DNA of 64,000 nt from Actinomyces oris (GTDB taxonomy: Bacteria > Actinomycetota > Actinomycetes > Actinomycetales > Actinomycetaceae), in assembly GCF_001937665.1 (NCBI RefSeq), contig NZ_MSKL01000006.1, positions 124,001-188,000 of the forward strand, given 5' to 3'. The position numbers and the translations under genes were made by a program. Shown piece by piece: positions 1 to 8,602 of this stretch. Within the stretch, counting starts at the first letter, position 1; every line of letters begins with the position of its first letter. The notes under the pieces are model-generated. The model was not told the origin of the DNA, did no database searches, and was given only the letters and a program-made list of their open reading frames with translations.

Positions 1-44
1 TTCTCCTCGTCCAGCGCGTCAATGTCGACAGTGGTCTCAGCCAC
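1..44 (-). CDS. rpsI: 30S ribosomal protein S9, N-terminal fragment
   Basis: Only the first 14 codons are inside the window; the gene runs off the left edge. It starts with GTG at 44, preceded by an AAGGA ribosome-binding site, and encodes VAETTVDIDALDEE. The identification rests mainly on position: it lies 43 bases downstream of rplM on the same strand, the conserved rplM-rpsI operon order. S9 contacts 16S rRNA near the P site in the small subunit. Confidence 0.8.
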   Translation of the reverse strand, partial: MAETTVDIDALDEE

Positions 45-87
45 GATATGTCCTTTGCTTGTCGCGGGGTGCCGAGCGCTGGAGCGC

Positions 88-531
88 TTACTGGGCGACC
101 TGGGTGATCTCGAACGTCTTCGGGCTCTGGGAGGCGTGCGGGTGCTCGGCACCCGCGTAGACCTTGAGCTTCTTGAGCTGGGCGCGACCGAGCTTGGTGT
201 GGGGAACCATGCCCTTGATGGCCTTCTCGACGGCGCGCTCGGGGCGGGTGGCCAGCAGCTCTCGGTAGGAGACGGCGGTCAGACCACCCGGGTGGCCGGA
301 GTGCCGGTAGGCGAACTTCTTGTCGGCCTTGCCGTTGGTGAGGGCCACCTTGTCGGCGTTGATGATGACGACGTAGTCGCCGCAGTCCTCATTGGGAGCG
401 AACTGGGGCTTGTGCTTCCCACGGAGCAGGGTGGCGGCCTGGGCCGCGAGTCGACCCAGGATGACGTCGGTGGCGTCAATGACGTACCAGTTCTTCTCGA
501 CGTCGCCGGGCTTCGGTGTATACGTGCGCAC
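88..531 (-). CDS. rplM: 50S ribosomal protein L13
   Basis: The 147-residue product matches L13 in length and sequence: an N-terminal TYTPKPGD, then [16 protein letters not shown], the [12 protein letters not shown] strand and the [10 protein letters not shown] segment. L13 is an early-assembling large-subunit protein that binds 23S rRNA. The reading frame stays open further upstream, but the GTG at 531 is chosen because a GAAGG site lies about 9 bases before it and the family starts here. rpsI follows in the same operon. The candidate promoter at 698-727 gives a leader of roughly 160 bases. Confidence 0.97.
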   Translation of the reverse strand: MRTYTPKPGDVEKNWYVIDATDVILGRLAAQAATLLRGKHKPQFAPNEDCGDYVVIINADKVALTNGKADKKFAYRHSGHPGGLTAVSYRELLATRPERAVEKAIKGMVPHTKLGRAQLKKLKVYAGAEHPHASQSPKTFEITQVAQ

Positions 532-697
532 GGGCGTTGCCTTCGTTTCTCTTGGCGAGTGGGCACGCCGAAGCGCGGTGAAGCGTTCGCGGTTCGGCGA
601 GACCACCATGGTCAGGTGAGTGGTCGGAGCACAGGCGATCCGGGGCGAGTGGGACGGCACCGCGGACACGCACACGCGTGCTGCACGACGATTGCCA

Positions 698-727
698 ACA
701 GTACCGGGCGGCCTGCGGAGGGGTCAA
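698..727 (-). promoter_or_regulatory. Candidate promoter of rplM-rpsI
   Basis: Reading the minus strand, TTGACC (722-727) is followed after exactly 18 bases by TACTGT (698-703). This is close to the vegetative sigma consensus and points at rplM. The rest of the 532-789 stretch shows no gene. Confidence 0.55.
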
Positions 728-789
728 AAGGTGTGGCTTTCCAGTTCCGTGAATCGCACCACGCGACTTAGTGGGCTCCTGGCCGCGGA

Positions 790-1677
790 TCAGCAGCTCA
801 GACGCCGGGTGGTGCGGGCGCGCTCGGCCTGTGCGGCGAGCTCGTCGTCGGCCGGGTAGGTGACCTCCTCCAGGGTCAGCCCGTGCGGCGGGGCGACGGG
901 GGCGGCGCTCTGGCGCGTGCGGGCGGCCAGGAGCTCGCCGGGCCAGGTGACGGGTTTGCGTCCCTGACCGACGGCGAGGCCGGCCCCCACCAGGGATCGG
1001 ACCATGGAGTGGCAGAAGGCGTCGGCGACGACGGTCAGAGTCACGAGCCCGGCATCCGGTCCGGCCTCGGACCGTCGCCACTCCAGTGCGCGCAGGGTGC
1101 GGATCGTCGTGGCGCCGTCGCGGGGCTTGCAGTAGGACAGGAAGTCGTGCTCACCGAGCAGAGTGCGGGCGGAAGCGGCCATGGCCTCGACGTCGAGCGC
1201 ATCGGGCAGCCACAGGACGGTGGTGCGCCGGGCGGGGTCACGCGGGGCGCCGGCGTCGGCAATCCGGTAGCTGTAGCGGCGGCTCAGGGCGCCGAAGCGG
1301 GCGTCGAAGACCTCCGGCACGGTACGCGCCCCGGTGACGACGACGTCGCCGGCCCCACGCGGCGTGCGCGCCAGGCTCTCCTGGGCCTCGCGGGCCAGGA
1401 CGCCCGCCATCCGGGTGAGCAGGGCCTCCTCGGGGAGGCGCTCGGAGCGTCCGGGCAGCGCGGCCCAGGCCTCGGGGCTTGTATCGAGGTGGGCCACCTG
1501 GCCGGCGGCGTGGACGCCGGCGTCGGTGCGTCCGGCCACGGTGAGGCTGACGGGCTCACGCACAACGGTGGCCAGGGCGGAGGTGAGGACCCCTTCGACG
1601 GTGCGCAGCCCGGGCTGGGCGGCCCACCCGGAGAAGAAGGTGCCGTCGTAGGCCAGGTCGAGGCGGATGCGTGGCAT
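790..1677 (-). CDS. truA: tRNA pseudouridine(38-40) synthase TruA
   Basis: The product (295 residues) converts uridines 38-40 of the tRNA anticodon arm to pseudouridine. It begins PRIRLDLAYDGTFFSGW and carries the TruA catalytic motif AGRTDAGVHA, whose Asp is the nucleophile, then the RRYSYRI and FCHSMVRSLVGAGL segments. A GTG at 1695 gives six more residues and has a GAGG-like site upstream, so the start is not certain; the ATG at 1677 matches the usual family N terminus. In many actinobacteria truA lies between rplQ and rplM. Here it is next to rplM but about 7 kb from rplQ. Confidence 0.95.
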   Translation of the reverse strand: MPRIRLDLAYDGTFFSGWAAQPGLRTVEGVLTSALATVVREPVSLTVAGRTDAGVHAAGQVAHLDTSPEAWAALPGRSERLPEEALLTRMAGVLAREAQESLARTPRGAGDVVVTGARTVPEVFDARFGALSRRYSYRIADAGAPRDPARRTTVLWLPDALDVEAMAASARTLLGEHDFLSYCKPRDGATTIRTLRALEWRRSEAGPDAGLVTLTVVADAFCHSMVRSLVGAGLAVGQGRKPVTWPGELLAARTRQSAAPVAPPHGLTLEEVTYPADDELAAQAERARTTRRLSC

Positions 1678-1712
1678 GCCCTCATTGAACCGCACCGGCC
1701 TCGCGCTTCCAC

Positions 1713-1718
1713 TAGGCT
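1713..1718 (+). promoter_or_regulatory. Candidate -10 element for leaderless ppgK transcript
   Basis: TAGGCT ends exactly 7 bases before the GTG of ppgK at 1726, and there is no ribosome-binding site between them. This spacing is the one expected when transcription begins at the first base of the start codon. No convincing -35 is visible. Confidence 0.4.
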
Positions 1719-1725
1719 CGCGGCC

Positions 1726-2481
1726 GTGAGCACAACGACCCTGTCCGTGGACTGCGGAGGCGGCGGCATCAAGGCCTCGGTGCTGGATTCCGAGGGCAAC
1801 ATCATCTCCCGCGCCGTGCGCACCCCGACCCCCTACCCGCTGCCGCCGACGAAGCTGGTGGAGACCATCGCCTCACTGGCCTCCCAGCTGCCGGGCGCGG
1901 ACCGGGTGACGGTGGGGATGCCGGGCATGATCCGCCACGGGGTCGTCATCGCCACACCTCACTACATCACCAAGGACGGCCCGCGCTCCAAGGTGCTGCC
2001 CGAGCTGGTGGAGGCCTGGGCCCGCTTCGACATGGGTGCCGGCGTCTCGAAGGCCCTGGGGATCCCCTCCCTGGTCCTCAACGACGCCGAGGTCGCCGGG
2101 GCCGGCGTCGTCACGGGCCACGGGCTGGAGATGATCGTGACCCTGGGCACGGGCCTGGGCAACGCCGTCTTCGACAACGGCCTCCTGGCCCCGCACGTGG
2201 AGGTCTCCCAGGGGCCGGTGCGCTGGGGGCTGACCTATGACGACTACATCGGCGAGCACGAGCGTCTGCGTCTGGGCGACGCCCACTGGTCTCGCCGGGT
2301 GCGCCGCGTCGTCGACGCCCTGCGCCCCATGTACCTGTGGGACCGCCTCTACCTGGGCGGCGGCAACTCGCGGCGGATCACGGCGACCCAGCTGGCCAAG
2401 ATCGGCGACGACGTCGTCGTGGTCCCCAACGAGGCCGGTATGACCGGGGGCGCCCGCTGCTGGGACATGGCCCGTCCCTAA
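1726..2481 (+). CDS. ppgK: Polyphosphate glucokinase-like ROK-family kinase
   Basis: This 251-residue protein has the ROK/ASKHA layout: an N-terminal phosphate loop (DCGGGGIKASVLD), the central VLNDAEVAG segment with the likely catalytic Asp, a second glycine loop (TLGTGLGNAVFDNG) and a C-terminal LYLGGGNSRRI that would hold the nucleotide. Actinobacterial PpgK enzymes phosphorylate glucose from polyphosphate or ATP and have this length. The substrate is inferred from family resemblance, and the middle (YDDYIGEHERLRLGDAHW) is rather divergent. The frame is open far upstream, but that stretch is antisense to truA; the GTG at 1726 gives the correct N terminus. It is divergent from truA and probably translated from a leaderless mRNA. 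Confidence 0.8.
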   Translation: MSTTTLSVDCGGGGIKASVLDSEGNIISRAVRTPTPYPLPPTKLVETIASLASQLPGADRVTVGMPGMIRHGVVIATPHYITKDGPRSKVLPELVEAWARFDMGAGVSKALGIPSLVLNDAEVAGAGVVTGHGLEMIVTLGTGLGNAVFDNGLLAPHVEVSQGPVRWGLTYDDYIGEHERLRLGDAHWSRRVRRVVDALRPMYLWDRLYLGGGNSRRITATQLAKIGDDVVVVPNEAGMTGGARCWDMARP

Positions 2482-2670
2482 TTCTCGTTACTCCGTCCGT
2501 CGCCGGCCCCCTCTCCCACGGAGCACTGGCTTCCTCTCCGACACGCACCGTCGCCCATCTCCTCGGTCCGGCACCAACAGTCCCTTGCCGAGGGCTTCAT
2601 CACCTTCTATCTTGCCGATAGTTTGTTGTGACATGCCGACGACGGCACCCAGATCGTGCAAGGAGGCACT
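2482..2670. other. Intergenic region ppgK-pntA
   Basis: This 189-base gap has no complete gene. It supplies the strong AAGGAGG site of pntA. On the minus strand, 2592-2665 reads as a helix-turn-helix-like peptide with no usable start, listed among the findings as a possible remnant. Confidence 0.5.
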
Positions 2671-4221
2671 ATGCGTATCGGAGTCCCCTGTGAGCCGGCC
2701 GATCAGCCGCGCGCCGCTGCGAGCCCGCAGACGGTGGAGCGGATGATCCGTCTGGGCTACGAGGTCCTGGTCGAGCGCGGCGCCGGGGCGCGGGCGCAGT
2801 TCCCCGACGAGGCCTACGAGACCGCCGGGGCCCAGGTGGCCGGCGGGGCCCAGGTCTGGGGCAGCGACGTCGTGGTGAGCGCCTCGGCCCCCGGTGAGGA
2901 GCACCTGGCGCTCATGAGCCGGGGCGCGGTCCTCATCTGCCGGCTGGACCCGGCGCGCCATCCCGAGATCCTTGAGTCGCTGCGGGAACGCGGCATCACC
3001 GGTCTGGCCCTGGACGTGGTCCCGAGGATCTCGCGGGCGCAGTCGCTGGACGTGCTCTCCTCGCAGGCGAACCTGGCCGGCTACCGCGCCGTCATCGAGG
3101 CGGCCTCCCACCTGGGCAGGCTGTTCAGCGGGCAGGTGACCGCCGCCGGCAAGTTCCCGCCCGCCACCGTCTACGTCATCGGTGCGGGCGTGGCCGGCCT
3201 GTCCGCGATCGGGACCGCCTGCTCCTTGGGCGCGCAGGTGCGCGGCTCCGACGTGCGTCCGGAGGTCGCCGACCAGGTGCGCTCCATGGGGGCGCAGTTC
3301 GTGCCGCTGCCCAGCGCCCAGGAGGTGTCCTCCGACGGCTACGCCAAGGAGCTGAGCGCCGATCAGGCGAGTGCGGCCAACGCGCTCTACGCCCAGCAGG
3401 CCGCCGAGTCCGACGTCGTCATCACCACGGCGAGCATCCCGGGGCGTCGGGCACCGGTACTCCTGGACCGCTCCGCGATCGAGGCCATGCGCCCCGGAAC
3501 GGTCATCATCGACATGGCGGCGGCCACCGGCGGCAACACCGAGCTGACGGTGCCCGGGCAGGTGGTCACCACCGACGGCGGCGTCACGATCGTGGGGCAC
3601 ACGGACCTGGCGGGGATGCTGCCCGCGCAGGCGACCCAGCTCTACGGGCGCAACATCGTCAACCTGCTGGGCCTGATCACCCCCGACAAGGACGGGGCCC
3701 TCACCCTGGACCTGGATGACGAGGTGGTCCGGGCCATCACGGTCACCCACGACGGCGAGCTGCTGTGGCCCCCTCCCCCGATCCAGGTCTCGGCCACCCC
3801 CGCCCCGAGCCAACCGGAGCAGACGACCGCCGACGACGCGGCCGCTCAGGAGGCCGCTCGCGCGGCCCAGGCGCGCTCGCGCTCCCGGCAGTGGCTGGGG
3901 CTGGCCGCCGCGACCCTCGTGGCCGCCGCCCTGGTGCTGGTGACGCCGTCGGCCGCCACGAGCCACTACATCGTTCTCATGCTCTCGGTGATCCTGGGAT
4001 TCCACGTCATCTCCAACGTGACCCCTGCCCTGCACACGCCGCTGATGTCGGTGACCAACGCGATCTCGGGAATCATCCTGGTCGGGGCGATCTCGCAGGT
4101 CGGCCACCCCCATCCGCTCATCAGCGCCATCAGCCTGGCGGCGGTGGTCCTGGCCACGATCAATATCGTCGGCGGCTTCGCGGTCACCCACCGCATGCTC
4201 GCCATGTTCACGAAGGACTGA
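2671..4221 (+). CDS. pntA: NAD(P) transhydrogenase subunit alpha
   Basis: The 516-residue alpha subunit of the proton-translocating transhydrogenase carries the NAD(H)-binding domain I and, after a charged Ala/Arg/Glu linker (about 375-410), about four membrane spans. Visible landmarks are the N-terminal MRIGVPCEP, the RISRAQSLDVLSSQANLAGY loop, the Rossmann motif VIGAGVAGLSAIGTACSLGA and the C-terminal NVTPALHTPLMSVTNAISG that forms part of the proton channel. The enzyme couples hydride transfer between NADH and NADP+ to proton movement across the membrane and so supplies NADPH. The ATG at 2671 is chosen because AAGGAGG lies 4 bases upstream. pntB follows after 12 bases. Confidence 0.96.
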   Translation: MRIGVPCEPADQPRAAASPQTVERMIRLGYEVLVERGAGARAQFPDEAYETAGAQVAGGAQVWGSDVVVSASAPGEEHLALMSRGAVLICRLDPARHPEILESLRERGITGLALDVVPRISRAQSLDVLSSQANLAGYRAVIEAASHLGRLFSGQVTAAGKFPPATVYVIGAGVAGLSAIGTACSLGAQVRGSDVRPEVADQVRSMGAQFVPLPSAQEVSSDGYAKELSADQASAANALYAQQAAESDVVITTASIPGRRAPVLLDRSAIEAMRPGTVIIDMAAATGGNTELTVPGQVVTTDGGVTIVGHTDLAGMLPAQATQLYGRNIVNLLGLITPDKDGALTLDLDDEVVRAITVTHDGELLWPPPPIQVSATPAPSQPEQTTADDAAAQEAARAAQARSRSRQWLGLAAATLVAAALVLVTPSAATSHYIVLMLSVILGFHVISNVTPALHTPLMSVTNAISGIILVGAISQVGHPHPLISAISLAAVVLATINIVGGFAVTHRMLAMFTKD

Positions 4222-4233
4222 GGTGAGGAGCAG

Positions 4234-5712
4234 ATGATGACTCACATCCTGATGCCGGCCACGTCGTCGAGCACGTTGATCGCCGCCGTGCCGTCGCTGC
4301 CCTCGCCGGTGGTCCTGGCCTACATCGCCGCCGCGATCCTGTTCATCCTGGCCGCGGCCGGCCTGTCCCGCCATGAGACGGCCGTGGCCGGCAACGTGGC
4401 AGGAGCCGTCGGCATGGCGGTGGCGGTGCTCGCCGCGATCGGCCTGGCCCTGAGCAACCACCCGGCGCGGGGCGTGCTGCCCACGCTGCTGCTCATCGCC
4501 ATGGGGCTGGCCCTGGGCTCGGTCATCGGGCTGGTGGTGGCCAAGCGCGTGGCCATGACCGGGATGCCCCAGCTCATCGCCGTGCTCAACGGGCTGGTGG
4601 GACTGGCGGCCGTCCTGGTGGGCTACAACTCCTACGTCTCCCCCGACGCCCTGTCCGCCCCGCTGGGGGCCTTCCACCTGGGCGAGGTCTTCCTAGGAGT
4701 GTTCGTCGGCGGTGTGACCTTCACCGGGTCGGTCCTGGCGGCCCTCAAGCTGGCCGGCCGTGTGCCGGGCAGACCCCTGACGCTGCCGGGCCGCAACCTG
4801 CTCAACCTGGGGGCGCTCATCGGCTCCCTGGTTCTCATGGTCGGTTTCATGATGGCGCCGGCCGGCTCCGGCGCGGGCTGGGCCTTCCTGGCGGTGATGA
4901 CGCTCATCGCGCTGGCGCTGGGTGCGCACCTGGTGCTGGCCATCGGTGGCGGCGACATGCCGGTGGTCGTCTCGATCATGAACTCCTACTCGGGGTGGGC
5001 CTCCGCCTTCACCGGTTTCATGGTGGACAACGACCTGCTCATCATCACCGGGGCGCTGGTGGGCTCCTCGGGGGCCTACCTGTCCTACCTCATGTGCCAG
5101 GCCATGAACCGATCCTTCGTCTCGGTGCTGCTGGGCGGCTACGGAACCGACTCCACCAGCGCCGCCACGGGTGGTTCGGGGCAGGAGGGCACGGTGCATG
5201 AGACCAGTGCCGGCGAGGTGGCTCACCTGCTGCAGTCCGCCCGGCGCGTGGTCATCACCCCCGGCTACGGGATGGCCGTCGCCCAGGCCCAGTACCCGGT
5301 GGCCACGCTGACCGAGATGCTGCGCTCGGAAGGCGTGGAGGTCACCTTCGGCATCCACCCGGTGGCGGGGCGCCTGCCCGGGCACATGAACGTGCTGCTG
5401 GCCGAGGCGAAGGTCCCCTACGACATCGTCCTGGAGATGGATGAGGTCAACGACTCCTTCGACGAGGTCGATGTCGTCCTCATCATCGGCGCCAACGACA
5501 CCGTGAACCCGGCCGCCAAGGAGCCGGGCTCCCCGATCGCGGGCATGCCGGTGCTGCACGTGTGGGAGGCGAGCCGGGTCATCGTCTTCAAGCGCTCCAT
5601 GGCGACCGGCTACGCCGGGGTCAACAACCCGCTCTTCTTCCGGGAGAACAGCTCGATGCTCTTCGGCGACGCCAAGGACACGGTCGAGGCCATCATCCGC
5701 GCCCTGGAGTAG
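4234..5712 (+). CDS. pntB: NAD(P) transhydrogenase subunit beta
   Basis: The 492-residue beta subunit has an N-terminal block of about eight to nine membrane spans (roughly 15-290) and the soluble NADP(H)-binding domain III. The latter shows [35 protein letters not shown] and the [10 protein letters not shown] motif typical of PntB. Together with pntA it forms the energy-linked transhydrogenase in the cytoplasmic membrane. Two ATG codons are adjacent (4234 and 4237) behind GAGGAG; the first is used. The gene converges on the mgtC-like gene with only 12 bases between stop codons, so no separate terminator fits. Confidence 0.96.
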   Translation: MMTHILMPATSSSTLIAAVPSLPSPVVLAYIAAAILFILAAAGLSRHETAVAGNVAGAVGMAVAVLAAIGLALSNHPARGVLPTLLLIAMGLALGSVIGLVVAKRVAMTGMPQLIAVLNGLVGLAAVLVGYNSYVSPDALSAPLGAFHLGEVFLGVFVGGVTFTGSVLAALKLAGRVPGRPLTLPGRNLLNLGALIGSLVLMVGFMMAPAGSGAGWAFLAVMTLIALALGAHLVLAIGGGDMPVVVSIMNSYSGWASAFTGFMVDNDLLIITGALVGSSGAYLSYLMCQAMNRSFVSVLLGGYGTDSTSAATGGSGQEGTVHETSAGEVAHLLQSARRVVITPGYGMAVAQAQYPVATLTEMLRSEGVEVTFGIHPVAGRLPGHMNVLLAEAKVPYDIVLEMDEVNDSFDEVDVVLIIGANDTVNPAAKEPGSPIAGMPVLHVWEASRVIVFKRSMATGYAGVNNPLFFRENSSMLFGDAKDTVEAIIRALE

Positions 5713-5724
5713 GAGGGGCCGGGC

Positions 5725-6429
5725 TCAGTCGAGCCGGCCTCCCTCGAGGCGCTCGACGCCGTCGACGCCGTCGAGCCCGGAGAGGGCCTCAATGAGGTTG
5801 GCGGCGGGCCGCTGCCCGTGGAAGCGCATGACGGCGTTCATGGTGCGACCGTGCTCGCCGCGGGTCACCTCGGTCTCCTCCAAGGTGGCGGTGAAGCCCG
5901 ATGCGGTGGCGACCTGGAGGATCTCGGGCATGATGGCGCTGCCGATCTCGTAGTCGATGCGCACGGTCACCTCGCCGCGGCGGCGCTGCAGGCGCGAGGT
6001 GAGGGGACCCAGGAACAGGACGACGATGTAGTCGAGCGCGACCGCCGTGGCCGCCAGGGGGATCATGCCCGCCCCGCAGGCCATGCCAATGGCGGCGCTG
6101 AGCCAGACGGTCGCGGCGGTGGTCAGGCCCCGGACGGTGTCGTTGTTGACGAAGATGACCCCGGCTCCCAGGAAGCCGATACCGGAGACGATCTGCGCGG
6201 CCACACGGCTGGGGTCCACCGCGACATCCGCGCCGGTGATCGGGGCGAAGCCGTAGGCGGACACAAGGGTGAACAGGCACGAACCCAGCCCCACCAGGAC
6301 GTGCGTCTTGACGCCGGCGTCCTTGTGGCGCAGGTGGCGCTCAGCGCCCAGGGTCAGGCACAGGAGGAAGGTGGCGAGCATCGCGACGACCTGAACCCCC
6401 ACGTGGTTCAGGCTGAACAGCGTGTTCAC
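5725..6429 (-). CDS. MgtC/SapB family membrane protein
   Basis: The product (234 residues) has the MgtC family's membrane domain: GAERHLRHKDAGVKTH with its conserved Arg and His, VGLGSCLFTLVSAYGF, then GIGFLGAGVIFVNNDTVRGLTTAATVWLSAA. A soluble C-terminal domain follows from about residue 150, with an ACT-like appearance. MgtC proteins are linked to growth at low magnesium and inhibit the F-type ATPase in some pathogens; that role is not proven here. GTG at 6429 is chosen because GGGAG lies just upstream and the hydrophobic domain begins there; the open frame upstream is low-complexity. A TAGAAT hexamer at 6492-6497 on this strand may be its -10 element. Confidence 0.88.
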   Translation of the reverse strand: MNTLFSLNHVGVQVVAMLATFLLCLTLGAERHLRHKDAGVKTHVLVGLGSCLFTLVSAYGFAPITGADVAVDPSRVAAQIVSGIGFLGAGVIFVNNDTVRGLTTAATVWLSAAIGMACGAGMIPLAATAVALDYIVVLFLGPLTSRLQRRRGEVTVRIDYEIGSAIMPEILQVATASGFTATLEETEVTRGEHGRTMNAVMRFHGQRPAANLIEALSGLDGVDGVERLEGGRLD

Positions 6430-6610
6430 ACCGACTCCCTTCCCTGCGATCACTGTGCCTGTCCCGCCGGCACCCCGCCGGCACTGCGCCGATTCTAAAG
6501 GAGCAGCTGGCGGGGCGCGTCCCCGGTGACATCTCCCCATCGCGGCGGCTCTCACGCACCGTTTAGCGTGAGCCCACCACCGGTCCCCCAGTTCCTGAGG
6601 CTTGTCAGAC

Positions 6611-8440
6611 GTGTCGACCTCCCCCTGCACCACCCCCGAGGGGGCCGCTCGCGCCGGTCGGCTGCTGGAGCTCAGTGAGCGCCTGGCCGAGTCGGGCCGT
6701 CGGGGGGAGGCGCTGGATGCCGCACGGAAGGCCTGCGAGGTTCTCCGGGGCCTGGCCCGCCTCGCCCCGGACACCTACCTGGCCGACCTCGCTGAGGGGC
6801 TGTCCATCATGGCGGCCCGCCTGCGCGAGGCCCGCCGCATCCGTGAGGGGGTCGCGGTCTCGCGAGAAACGGCCCGGCTCCGACGGCGCCTGACCCGACA
6901 CGACTACGACGCCCATGCCCCCGGCCTGGCTAGGGCTCTGTGCCGGCTCGCCATCGACCTGAGCGCTTCCGGAGACCTGCGTGACGCCCTGGCCAGCGCG
7001 CAGGAGTCCGTCGACCTCTACCGGAGCCTGAACCGGAGTGATCCCTCCGGCGACGAGACCGGTTTGGCGGAGGCGCTGACCACGCTCACCTGCTGTCTGA
7101 GCGAGTCCGGTCGGCCGAGCGGCACCTTCGTCACCGCCCAGCAGTCCCTCACTGTCCGACGGCGTCTGGCCCGGGTCGATCCGGATGCACAGGTCCGCCG
7201 GCTCGCGGCGGACCTGGTACGTCTGGCACCCAGGCTACGCACGGTGGGCTATGTCGATGAGGCCCTCGAGCAGGCCCGGGAGGCCGTGGCTCTCTTCCGC
7301 CGCCTCGATGAGGATGAGATCGGTTCCTGCACCGGTGATCTTGCCGGTGCCATGGAGGCCCTGGCCGCCTGTGGGGCCGCCGTCGGGCGCCGGGACGAGG
7401 CCCTGGAGGCGGCCGAGGAGGCCGCCGCGCTCTACCGAGGGCTGTCTCGCCGCACACCGGCGCTCTACTCGCCCAAGGTCGCTCACGCCCTGGGGACTCT
7501 GGCTCGACGCCTGAGCGACGCGGGTCGGCACCGTGACGCGCTCGCCGCGACTGAGGAGGCGGTCGGCGTCGCTCGCGCTCTGGCCCACAGCGCCCCCGAG
7601 ACCCACCTGCCCGACCTGGCCGACGCCCTCACGGTCCGGGCCGCCTGCCTGCGTGACGCCGACAAGCTGGACCGAGCGCTGGCTGCGGCGCGGGAGGTGG
7701 TCAGCATCCGGCGCGCCCTGGTGCACAGCAGCTCCGGCGCTGACACCCCGGCTCTGGCCGAGTCCCTGTACGTGCTCGCCGTCGACCTGTACACGGCCGG
7801 GCAGCTGCAGGAGTCCTTCGCGGTGGCCTGGGAGGCCATTGACATCTACCGGCGGCTGGTCCGCGCCGACCCGGCCCCTCATACCGCCGATCTGGCTCGG
7901 GCGCTCAATATCCTCACCTTGAACCTCAGCCGGGCGGGGCGTGCGCATGAAGCGCTGGCCGCGGTGCAGGAGGCGGTGACGTTCTACCGGAGCCTGACGC
8001 AGATCGATCCGGTTGCCTACAGGCCGGACCTGGCCGCCTGCCTGCACAATCTGGCCACGTGCCTGGGGGATGTCGGGGACCGTTCCGCCGCCCTGGCTGC
8101 GATCCGGGAGACGGCGGTGATCCGCCGGGAGCTGGCCGAGCGCGACCCGGCGACTCATGCCCCGGCGCTGGCCCCGTGCCTGCACCGGCTCGCCAAGCGC
8201 CTGGCCGAGGCCGGTCACCGCAGCGAGGCCCTGGAGACTGCGCGGGAGGCGGTCGCCGCCTACCGGAGTCTGGCCCGCAGGCACCCGGAGGCCTTCAGCC
8301 AGGGGCTCGCCGACGCCCTGGGAACCTATGCGTCAGTCCTCGAGTGGGCGGGCAGGGAGGCCGACGCCGCCCGCATCCGCCAGGAGAGCGAGACCATGAC
8401 GGAGCAAAGAGCCTTGGAGGCCTCCGTCGGAAGCCTCTGA
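6611..8440 (+). CDS. Tetratricopeptide-repeat protein
   Basis: This 609-residue protein is almost entirely about twelve degenerate TPR units spaced roughly 46-48 residues. Each has a pattern like EALAAAREAVxxYRxLAxxxP followed by a DLAxALxxLAxxL helix. It has no signal peptide, membrane span, or attached CHAT, NB-ARC or kinase domain, so it looks like a cytoplasmic scaffold. Similar free-standing TPR proteins occur in actinobacteria without an assigned partner. GTG at 6611 is preferred over TTG at 6602 because the GAGG site at about 6597 is well spaced only for the former. It ends at the shared hairpin at 8535. Confidence 0.85.
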   Translation: MSTSPCTTPEGAARAGRLLELSERLAESGRRGEALDAARKACEVLRGLARLAPDTYLADLAEGLSIMAARLREARRIREGVAVSRETARLRRRLTRHDYDAHAPGLARALCRLAIDLSASGDLRDALASAQESVDLYRSLNRSDPSGDETGLAEALTTLTCCLSESGRPSGTFVTAQQSLTVRRRLARVDPDAQVRRLAADLVRLAPRLRTVGYVDEALEQAREAVALFRRLDEDEIGSCTGDLAGAMEALAACGAAVGRRDEALEAAEEAAALYRGLSRRTPALYSPKVAHALGTLARRLSDAGRHRDALAATEEAVGVARALAHSAPETHLPDLADALTVRAACLRDADKLDRALAAAREVVSIRRALVHSSSGADTPALAESLYVLAVDLYTAGQLQESFAVAWEAIDIYRRLVRADPAPHTADLARALNILTLNLSRAGRAHEALAAVQEAVTFYRSLTQIDPVAYRPDLAACLHNLATCLGDVGDRSAALAAIRETAVIRRELAERDPATHAPALAPCLHRLAKRLAEAGHRSEALETAREAVAAYRSLARRHPEAFSQGLADALGTYASVLEWAGREADAARIRQESETMTEQRALEASVGSL

Positions 8441-8534
8441 AGGCCGCTGCCGGCCCGGCGGTGCTGGCGCGAGGAAGGGGCGTTCCAGAATCCGGTCAGT
8501 GACAACGCCGTCAGTCGCCATCTGCACAACACGC

Positions 8535-8572
8535 GGGGAGGGCCGGCCACCATTGGGTGACCGGCCCTCCCC
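8535..8572. terminator. Bidirectional hairpin between TPR gene and rplQ
   Basis: A perfect 12-base-pair GC-rich stem (8535-8546 with 8561-8572) encloses a 14-base loop, with no clear U-run on either side. It stands between the convergent TPR gene and rplQ, so it probably ends the alpha operon on the minus strand and the TPR transcript on the plus strand. Confidence 0.7.
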
Positions 8573-8602
8573 GGAGTTCTCGCTCAGAGCGTCAGCTCTG
8601 AC

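Noticed and set aside
883-1725. 280-codon N-terminal extension of the ppgK frame
   Set aside because: It runs antisense through truA and is low-complexity; the kinase begins naturally at the GTG at 1726.
2488-4677. 729-codon minus-strand frame over pntA
   Set aside because: Shadow of pntA with His/Arg/Gly-rich low-complexity product. Only its last part, lying outside pntA, was kept as a possible helix-turn-helix remnant.
7235-8284. 349-codon minus-strand frame over the TPR gene
   Set aside because: Antisense to a clear TPR repeat protein; repeat periodicity in the mirror simply reflects the coding repeats.
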